Assembly: GCF_036588685.1 (NCBI RefSeq)
Contig: NC_086382.1
Location: 76,977,999 to 77,041,998 of the forward strand
DNA: 64,000 nt
Source: Mytilus trossulus
Lineage: Eukaryota > Mollusca > Bivalvia > Mytilida > Mytilidae
Direction of reading: 5' to 3'
The notes beneath the pieces were generated by a model. That model saw only the letters and a list, made by a program, of their open reading frames with translations. It did not search any database and was not told the origin of the DNA. A program made the position numbers and the translations under genes. Positions 55,829-64,000 of the stretch are shown here, piece after piece. Each line of letters starts with the position of its first letter. The first letter of the stretch is position 1.

Positions 55829-55982
55829 GGTAAAAGCATTACAGGTTGAACCCTACACACAAGCGGAGGCAGACAGAGCTGCTGGTATGGGATCTTACAA
55901 AAAACCTAAGAAACTTCATGTAGAAACACAGTCTGTCAAAGAAGATATGGACACTGAACTTTGTGAGGAAGACAAAACATGA
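55829..55982 (+). CDS. ZNF593/BUD20 homologue, last coding exon
   Basis: Follows the acceptor TCTTTCAG. It completes the arginine codon and reads [35 protein letters not shown], and an acidic tail ending EEDKT. The [18 protein letters not shown] block is the family signature (human [18 protein letters not shown]). The reading frame is continuous with exons at 50597 and 53689, giving about 120 residues, close to the human protein apart from the missing N-terminus. An exact copy of the part from the tyrosine codon onward lies in the loop of palindrome 1 (1926-2226). Confidence 0.94.
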
Positions 55983-56154
55983 CTGTCACATGATCAGAAT
56001 AAATCACCTGTGATAATGTTTGTTTGTTGACTAAAAAATATAAAATGAACTAAAAAAGATAAAATGGACTAAAAAAGATCAAATATGTACTTGATGACTT
56101 GAGTACACAAAAGTAAAATGTTAAAACTCTAATGACTTTGATTTTGTTAATAAT
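55983..56154 (+). other. ZNF593 3' UTR (shared part)
   Basis: Shared base for base with 2055-2226 and includes three ACTAAAAAATATAAAATG-like short repeats. At 56155 the two copies part. The loop copy reaches an AATAAA 137 bp later, while this copy runs into dispersed repeat sequence, so the main-locus 3' UTR may have been interrupted by an insertion. Confidence 0.7.
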
Positions 56155-57262
56155 CATAATGCCATATCATCTAGGCAACGAAAGTTGCTGAAGGAAAGAC
56201 ATAGGTGAGGCTTTTCCAGTGGCAGCAATGATGGTGATGTGGACGCAGTCAACAAGTTTTCTGTTTAAGTCAGTTTAATAGGAACTTCTTGTGTTAGATA
56301 AATGATATGTTCTATAAAGTTGCTTTACTGTCAGTACATATCAGTTTGACAACTAATGGTCTTGTCTCCTAGGTCATGGTCTATTGATTTTAAATTGAAT
56401 AGCAATTTTACCACTAAACTCTTCTATAGATATAAGTATTTGGTTTTGAAGTTTGGTTGTAACTTATTTCAAATTGGTAAGCACATCCTCATATTAATGG
56501 TAATGTTGTTTACTGTGTCAGGAAATTTAAAAAAGATCCTGGTAAACTTATTGATCCTTTAAATAAACTTATTCTGATGAATGGTTACCAATTCAACACT
56601 GTAGCAAGATCATTTAATATTGTTATACGACTGCAAAAATTAAAAAAATTTGGTTGTATATTGATATTATGGCGTCAGCACTGTCCGAAGACATATGGTT
56701 TCCTGATAATAACTTTAATATTAGTTAATAGAATTCAATCAAATTTCAACACAGTGTTTATATCCACAAAAGGAAGTTTGGGATTGATTTTCTGCGGTTA
56801 TGATCCAAATGGTTTAGAAATAAAGGGCCTAAAAGTAAGCATTGATCTATTTTCAGGACAAAAAGTTGGGAATAAGTTTTTCAATTGCTCTGAAATTATA
56901 CCACAATGTTCATACCATTAAGTAGAAGGTTTGGATTATTTTAAGGGTTATGGGGCAAACAGTCGAGGAATTGAGTCCCAAAAAGGGGCAAACAACAAGC
57001 ATTTTTGTAGTTTATGGACAATAACTGTGTATAACTATATGGATCTCTATGACATTGTACCACACGACTCCATATAACGAAGGGAATTCAGTGGTTGTTG
57101 TTTGTTTATGTGTTACATATTTGTTTGTCTTTAATTTTTTTATATAAATAAGGCTGTTAGTTTTCTCATTTGAATGGTTTTACTTTGTTTTATTGGGGCC
57201 TTTTATAGCTGTCTTTTGTGGATAGTTGTCTCATGGGCAATCATACCACATCTTCTTTTTAT
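56155..57262 (+). other. Downstream flank of ZNF593: dispersed-repeat mosaic
   Basis: Starts with a block (AGGCAACGAAAGTTGCTGAA, GACATAGGTGAGGCTTTTCC, CAGTACATATCAGTTTGACA) that resembles common bivalve repeats. It continues through a frame at 56577-56921 with no recognisable domain and ends with family B (57160-57262, GGATAGTTGTCTCATGGGCA). Separates the gene from the satellite. No host gene supported. Confidence 0.5.
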
Positions 57263-57487
57263 ATTGGATTCAGTTTGGGGTTAATATCCTTGAATGTATG
57301 GAATAAGGGGCCAAAAAGAAGATTTTTTTCTAGTTTACAGACACTCACTTTTGTTCAAGTGTATGGATCTCTCTGAAATTATACTACAAGGTTTCTTACT
57401 ACAAAATGAAGATTGAAATTGAGTTTTGGGATTCTTACTTCAAGGGAGGGAGGTTTCAATCGGTAAGGGGCTCAAATAGGCATTTTT

Positions 57488-57574
57488 CGTGACATTGGAC
57501 AGGCGCTCAAAGAATGTGGCGGGATTAAACATGTGAGCCATCTCCCTGACCTGGAACACTGATGTAACAGTACA
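57488..57574 (-). repeat. Single inverted satellite unit at the array edge
   Basis: Reads CGTGACATTGGACAGGCGCT to GATGTAACAGTACA, the exact reverse complement of most of a satellite unit (GTACTGTTACATCAGTG to GTCCAATGTCACG). At 57575 the orientation flips and the forward array begins in the middle of a unit (ATGTCCAACGTCACGAG). Confidence 0.93.
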
Positions 57575-60500
57575 ATGTCCAACGTCACGAGTATGTAGTA
57601 CAATGGTTATCATGTACTGCTACATCAGTGTTCCAGGTCAGGGAGAGGATTGAGGCCTCACATGTTTATTCCCGCCACATTATTTGAGCGCCTGTCCAAT
57701 GTCACGAGTATGTAGTACAATGGTTATCATGTACTGTTACATCAGTGTTCCAGGTCAGGGAGATGGCTCACATGTTTAATCCCGCCACATTCTTTGAGCG
57801 CCTGTCCAACGTCACGAGTATGTAGTACAATGTTTATCATGTACTGTTACATCAGTGTTCCAGGTCAGGGAGATGGCTCACATGTTTAATCCCGCCACAT
57901 TCTTTGAGCGCCTGTCCAACGTCACGAGTATGTAGTACAATGGTTATCATGTACTGTTACATCAGTGTTCCAGGTCAGGGAGATGGCTCACATGTTTAAT
58001 CCCGCCACATTCTTTGAGCGCCTGTCCAACGTCACGAGTATGTTGTACAATGGTTATCATGTACTGTTACATCAGTGTTCCAGGTCATGGAGATGGCTCA
58101 TATGTTTAATCCCGCCACATTCTTTGTGTGCCTGTCCAACGTCACGAGTATGTAGTACAATGGTTATCATGTACTGTTACATCAGTGTTCCAGGTCATGG
58201 AGAGGGCTCATATGTTTAATCCCGCCACATTCTTTGAGTGCCTGTCCAACGTCATGAGTATGTAGTACAATGGTTATCGTGTACTGTTACATCAGTGTTC
58301 CAGGTCAGGGAGAGGACTGAGGGCTCACATGTTTAATCCCGCCACATTCTTTGAGCGCCTGTCCAACGTCACGAGTATGTAGTACAATGGTTATCATGTA
58401 CTGTTACATCAGTGTTCCAGGTCAGGGAGATGGCTCTTATGTTTAATCCCGCCACATTCTTTGAGCGCCTGTCCAACGTCACGAGTATGTAGTACAATGG
58501 TTATCATGTACTGTTACATCAGTGTTCCAGGTCAGGCAGAGGGATCATATGTTTAATCCCGCCACATTCTATGTGTTCCTGTCCAACGTCACGAGTATGT
58601 AGTACAATGGTTATCATGTACTGTTACATCAGTGTTCCAGGTCAGGGAGAAGACTGAGGGCTCACATGTTTAATCCCGCCACATTCTTTGAGCGCCTGTC
58701 CAACGTCACGAGTATGTAGTTCAATGGTTATCATGTACTGTTACATCAGTGTTCCAGGTCATGGAGATGGCTCATATGTTTAATCCCGCCACATTCTTTG
58801 TGTGCCTGTCCAACGTCACGAGTATGTAGTACAATGGTTATCATGTACTGTTACATCAGTGTTCCAGGTCAGGGAGATGGCTCACATGTTTAATCCCGCC
58901 ACATTCTTTGAGCGCCTGTCCAACGTCACGAGTATGTTGTACAATGGTTATCATGTACTGTTACATCAGTGTTCCAGGTCAGGGAGAGGACTGAGGGCTC
59001 ACATGTTTAATCCCGCCACATTCTTTGAGCGCCTGTCCAACGTCACGAGTATGTAGTACAATGGTTATCATGTACTGTTACATCAGTGTTCCAGGTCAGG
59101 GAGAGGGATCATATGTTTAATCCCGCCACATTCTATGTGTGCCTGTCCAACGTCACGAGTATGTAGTACAATGGTTATCATGTACTGTAACATCAGTGTT
59201 CCAGGTCAGGGAGAGGGCTGAGGGCTCACATGTTTAACCCCGCCACATTCTTTGTGTGCCTGTCCAACGTCACGAGTATGTAGTACAATGGTTATCATGT
59301 ACTGTTACATCAGTGTTCCAGGTCAGGGAGAGGACTGAGGGCTCACATGTTTAATCCCGCCACATTCTTTGAGCGCCTGTCCAACGTCACGAGTATGTAG
59401 TACAATGGTTATCATGTACTGTTACATCAGTGTTCCAGGTCAGGGAGAGGACTGAGGGCTCACATGTTTAATCCCGCCACATTCTTTGAGCGCCTGTCCA
59501 ACGTCACGAGTATGTAGTACAATGGTTATCATGTACTGTTACATCAGTGTTCCAGGTCAGGGAGATGGCTCACATGTTTAATCCCGCCACATTCTTTGAG
59601 CGCCTGTCCAACGTCACGAGTATGTAGTACAATGGTTATCATGTACTGTTACATCAGTGTTCCAGGTCAGGGAGAGGACTGAGGGCTCACATGTTTAATC
59701 CCGCCACATTATTTGAGCGCCTGTCCAACGTCACGAGTATGTAGTACAATGGTTATCATGTACTGCTACATCAGTGTTCCAGGTCAGGGAGAGGATTGAG
59801 GCCTCACATGTTTATTCCCGCCACATTATTTGAGCGCCTGTCCAATGTCACGAGTATGTAGTACAATGGTTATCATGTACTGTTACATCAGTGTTCCAGG
59901 TCAGGGAGATGGCTCACATGTTTAATCCCGCCACATTCTTTGAGCGCCTGTCCAACGTCACGAGTATGTAGTACAATGTTTATCATGTACTGTTACATCA
60001 GTGTTCCAGGTCAGGGAGATGGCTCACATGTTTAATCCCGCCACATTCTTTGAGCGCCTGTCCAACGTCACGAGTATGTAGTACAATGGTTATCATGTAC
60101 TGTTACATCAGTGTTCCAGGTCAGGGAGATGGCTCACATGTTTAATCCCGCCACATTCTTTGAGCGCCTGTCCAACGTCACGAGTATGTTGTACAATGGT
60201 TATCATGTACTGTTACATCAGTGTTCCAGGTCATGGAGATGGCTCATATGTTTAATCCCGCCACATTCTTTGTGTGCCTGTCCAACGTCACGAGTATGTA
60301 GTACAATGGTTATCATGTACTGTTACATCAGTGTTCCAGGTCATGGAGAGGGCTCATATGTTTAATCCCGCCACATTCTTTGAGTGCCTGTCCAACGTCA
60401 TGAGTATGTAGTACAATGGTTATCGTGTACTGTTACATCAGTGTTCCAGGTCAGGGAGAGGACTGAGGGCTCACATGTTTAATCCCGCCACATTCTTTGA

Positions 60501-63500
60501 GCGCCTGTCCAACGTCACGAGTATGTAGTACAATGGTTATCATGTACTGTTACATCAGTGTTCCAGGTCAGGGAGATGGCTCTTATGTTTAATCCCGCCA
60601 CATTCTTTGAGCGCCTGTCCAACGTCACGAGTATGTAGTACAATGGTTATCATGTACTGTTACATCAGTGTTCCAGGTCAGGGAGAGGGATCATATGTTT
60701 AATCCCGCCACATTCTATGTGTGCCTGTCCAACGTCACGAGTATGTAGTACAATGGTTATCATGTACTGTTACATCAGTGTTCCAGGTCAGGGAGAAGAC
60801 TGAGGGCTCACATGTTTAATCCCGCCACATTCTTTGAGCGCCTGTCCAACGTCACGAGTATGTAGTTCAATGGTTATCATGTACTGTTACATCAGTGTTC
60901 CAGGTCATGGAGATGGCTCATATGTTTAATCCCGCCACATTCTTTGTGTGCCTGTCCAACGTCACGAGTATGTAGTACAATGGTTATCATGTACTGTTAC
61001 ATCAGTGTTCCAGGTCAGGGAGATGGCTCACATGTTTAATCCCGCCACATTCTTTGAGCGCCTGTCCAACGTCACGAGTATGTTGTACAATGGTTATCAT
61101 GTACTGTTACATCAGTGTTCCAGGTCATGGAGATGGCTCATATGTTTAATCCCGCCACATTCTTTGTGTGCCTGTCCAACGTCACGAGTATGTAGTACAA
61201 TGGTTATCATGTACTGTTACATCAGTGTTCCAGGTCATGGAGAGGGCTCATATGTTTAATCCCGCCACATTCTTTGAGTGCCTGTCCAACGTCATGAGTA
61301 TGTAGTACAATGGTTATCGTGTACTGTTACATCAGTGTTCCAGGTCAGGGAGAGGACTGAGGGCTCACATGTTTAATCCCGCCACATTCTTTGAGCGCCT
61401 GTCCAACGTCACGAGTATGTAGTACAATGGTTATCATGTACTGTTACATCAGTGTTCCAGGTCAGGGAGAGGGATCATATGTTTAATCCCGCCACATTCT
61501 ATGTGTGCCTGTCCAACGTCACGAGTATGTAGTACAATGGTTATCATGTACTGTTACATCAGTGTTCCAGGTCAGGGAGATGGCTCATATGTTTAATCCC
61601 GCCACATTCTTTGAGCGCCTGTCCAACGTCACGAGTATGAAGTACAATGGTTATCATGTACTGTTACATCAGTGTTCCAGGTCAGGGAGAGGACTAAGGG
61701 CTCACATGTTTAATCCCGCCACATTCTTTGAGCGCCTATCCAACGTCACGAGTATGTAGTACAATGGTTATCATGTACTGTTACATCAGTGTTCCAGGTC
61801 AGGGAGATGGCTCATATGTTTAATCCCGCCACATTCTTTGTGTGCCTGTCCAACTTCACGAGTATGTAGTACAATGGTTATCGTGTAATGTTACATCAGT
61901 GTTCCAGGTCAGGGAGAGGACTGAGGGCTCACATGTTCAATCCCGCCACATTCTTTGTGTGCCTGTCCAACGTCACGAGTATGTAGTACAATGGTTATCA
62001 TGTACTGTTACATCAGTGTTCCAGGTCAGGGAGAGGGATCATATGTTTAATCCCGCCACATTCTATGTGTGCCTGTCCAACGTCACGAGTATGTAGTACA
62101 ATGGTTATCATGTACTGTAACATCAGTGTTCCAGGTCAGGGAGAGGGCTGAGGGCTCACATGTTTAACCCCGCCACATTCTTTGTGTGCCTGTCCAACGT
62201 CACGAGTATGTAGTACAATGGTTATCATGTACTGTTACATCAGTGTTCCAGGTCAGGAAGAGGACTGAGGGCTCATATGTTTAATCCCGCCACATTCTTT
62301 GTGTGTCTCTCCAACGTCACGAGTATGTAGTACAATGGTTATCATGTACTGTTACATCAGTGTTCCAGGTCAGGGAGAGGACTGAGGGCTCACATGTTTA
62401 ATCCCGCCACATTCTTTGAGCGCCTGTCCAACGTCACGAGTATGTAGTACAATGGTTATCATGTACTGTTACATCAGTGTTCCAGGTCAGGGAGAGGACT
62501 GAGGGCTCACATGTTTAATCCCGCCACATTCTTTGAGCGCCTGTCCAACGTCACGAGTATGTAGTACAATGGTTATCATGTACTGTTACATCAGTGTTCC
62601 AGGTCAGGGAGATGGCTCACATGTTTAATCCCGCCACATTCTTTGAGCGCCTGTCCAACGTCACGAGTATGTAGTACAATGGTTATCATGTACTGTTACA
62701 TCAGTGTTCCAGGTCAGGGAGAGGACTGAGGGCTCACATGTTTAATCCCGCCACATTCTTTGAGCGCCTGTCCAACGTCACGAGTATGTAGTACAATGGT
62801 TATCATGTACTGCTACATCAGTGTTCCAGGTCAGTGAGAGGATTGAGGCCTCACATGTTTATTCCCGCCACATTATTTGAGCGCCTGTCCAATGTCACGA
62901 GTATGTAGTACAATGGTTATCATGTACTGTTACATCAGTGTTCCAGGTCAGGGAGATGGCTCACATGTTTAATCCCGCCACATTCTTTGAGCGCCTGTCC
63001 AACGTCACGAGTATGTAGTACAATGGTTATCATGTACTGTTACATCAGTGTTCCAGGTCAGGGAGATGGCTCACATGTTTAATCCCGCCACATTCTTTGA
63101 GCGCCTGTCCAACGTCACGAGTATGTAGTACAATGGTTATCATGTACTGTTACATCAGTGTTCCAGGTCAGGGAGATGGCTCACATGTTTAATCCCGCCA
63201 CATTCTTTGAGCGCCTGTCCAACGTCACGAGTATGTTGTACAATGGTTATCATGTACTGTTACATCAGTGTTCCAGGTCATGGAGATGGCTCATATGTTT
63301 AATCCCGCCACATTCTTTGTGTGCCTGTCCAACGTCACGAGTATGTAGTACAATGGTTATCATGTACTGTTACATCAGTGTTCCAGGTCATGGAGAGGGC
63401 TCATATGTTTAATCCCGCCACATTCTTTGAGTGCCTGTCCAACGTCATGAGTATGTAGTACAATGGTTATCGTGTACTGTTACATCAGTGTTCCAGGTCA

Positions 63501-64000
63501 GGGAGAGGACTGAGGGCTCACATGTTTAATCCCGCCACATTCTTTGAGCGCCTGTCCAACGTCACGAGTATGTAGTACAATGGTTATCATGTACTGTTAC
63601 ATCAGTGTTCCAGGTCAGGGAGAGGGATCATATGTTTAATCCCGCCACATTCTATGTGTGCCTGTCCAACGTCACGAGTATGTAGTACAATGGTTATCAT
63701 GTACTGTTACATCAGTGTTCCAGGTCAGGGAGATGGCTCATATGTTTAATCCCGCCACATTCTTTGAGCGCCTGTCCAACGTCACGAGTGTATGAAGTAC
63801 AATGGTTATCATGTACTGTTACATCAGTGTTCCAGGTCAGGGAGAGGACTGAGGGCTCACATGTTTAATCCCGCCACATTCTTTGAGCGCCTGTCCAACG
63901 TCACGAGTATGTAGTACAATGGTTATCATGTACTGTTACATCAGTGTTCCAGGTCAGGGAGAGGACTGAGGGCTCACATGTTTAATCCCGCCACATTCTT
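57575..64000 (+). repeat. 110-116 bp satellite array with higher-order repeats, continues past the window
   Basis: The basic unit (110 bp, for example 57851 to 57961) contains ATCAGTGTTCCAGGTCAGGG, ATGTTTAATCCCGCCACATT, CTTTGAGCGCCTGTCCAACG and TCACGAGTATGTAGTACAAT. Variants add 6 bp (GAGGACTGAGGGCTC for GATGGCTC). Rare markers recur at long spacing: CTGCTACATCAG with GGATTGAGGCCTC is at 57615, 59761 (+2146) and 62808 (+3047), each followed by the same order of variants for over 1 kb. About 57 units are visible. Short open frames through the array are by-products. Confidence 0.97.

Noticed and set aside
57965..63412. Repeated 84-103 codon frames in the satellite
   Set aside because: Units are 110 or 116 bp, so the frame shifts every unit and the frames simply read until the next TAG. 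They recur only because the array has higher-order copies.

Overview
The window looks like nuclear DNA of a bivalve mollusc, most likely a mussel (Mytilus group). It is AT-rich and intron-bearing, packed with dispersed repeats, and has no bacterial-type operons. One repeat family carries the core GACGCGCGTTTCGTC and recurs more than a dozen times. The species call is inference from remembered repeat style and gene content; no search was run.

Only two host genes can be supported. (1) A glycoside hydrolase family 5-like secreted enzyme lies on the minus strand at 18958-20054, apparently with an intronless coding region. (2) A ZNF593/BUD20-type zinc-finger ribosome-biogenesis gene lies on the plus strand as three exons (50597-50749, 53689-53751, 55829-55982). 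Its zinc finger is split across an intron, and its first exon was not found. Two further short reading frames, at 4631-4870 (mirrored at 179-418) and 5335-5622, look exon-like but are unidentified.

Layout. 1-5048 is a giant inverted repeat with arms of about 1.69 kb that look identical. Its 1.67 kb loop contains two units of the satellite that fills the right end of the window, fused to a second copy of the last ZNF593 exon. 5985-8373 is a decayed Penelope-like retroelement whose GIY-YIG endonuclease lies upstream of the reverse transcriptase. 9250-9885 is a fold-back repeat. 10662-12758 is a 42-bp minisatellite of about 50 copies with a 420-bp higher-order period. 13-33 kb is mostly repeat debris around the GH5 gene: a 58-bp minisatellite, a G-rich run, a terminal-inverted-repeat (TIR) element built of AATCTATGG motifs, two tRNA-derived elements and BEL/Pao fragments. 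33.1-37.85 kb holds a TTAA-flanked MITE and a decayed non-LTR retrotransposon with a local inversion. 38-43 kb holds a 637-bp TIR element, a cluster of nested palindromes and a second LINE tail. 46321-50602 is a second giant inverted repeat (1.90 kb arms, 478 bp loop), with TTAA at both edges, that ends at the first visible ZNF593 exon. ZNF593 introns are loaded with nested non-autonomous elements. 57488-64000 is a 110-116 bp satellite with multi-kilobase higher-order structure; it begins with one inverted unit and runs off the window.

The strongest overall signal is structural. Two near-perfect giant palindromes, a satellite array and fragments of one conserved gene are entangled. This could be real recent rearrangement (inverted duplication by template switching, or long-TIR elements) or misassembly of divergent haplotypes; sequence alone cannot decide.
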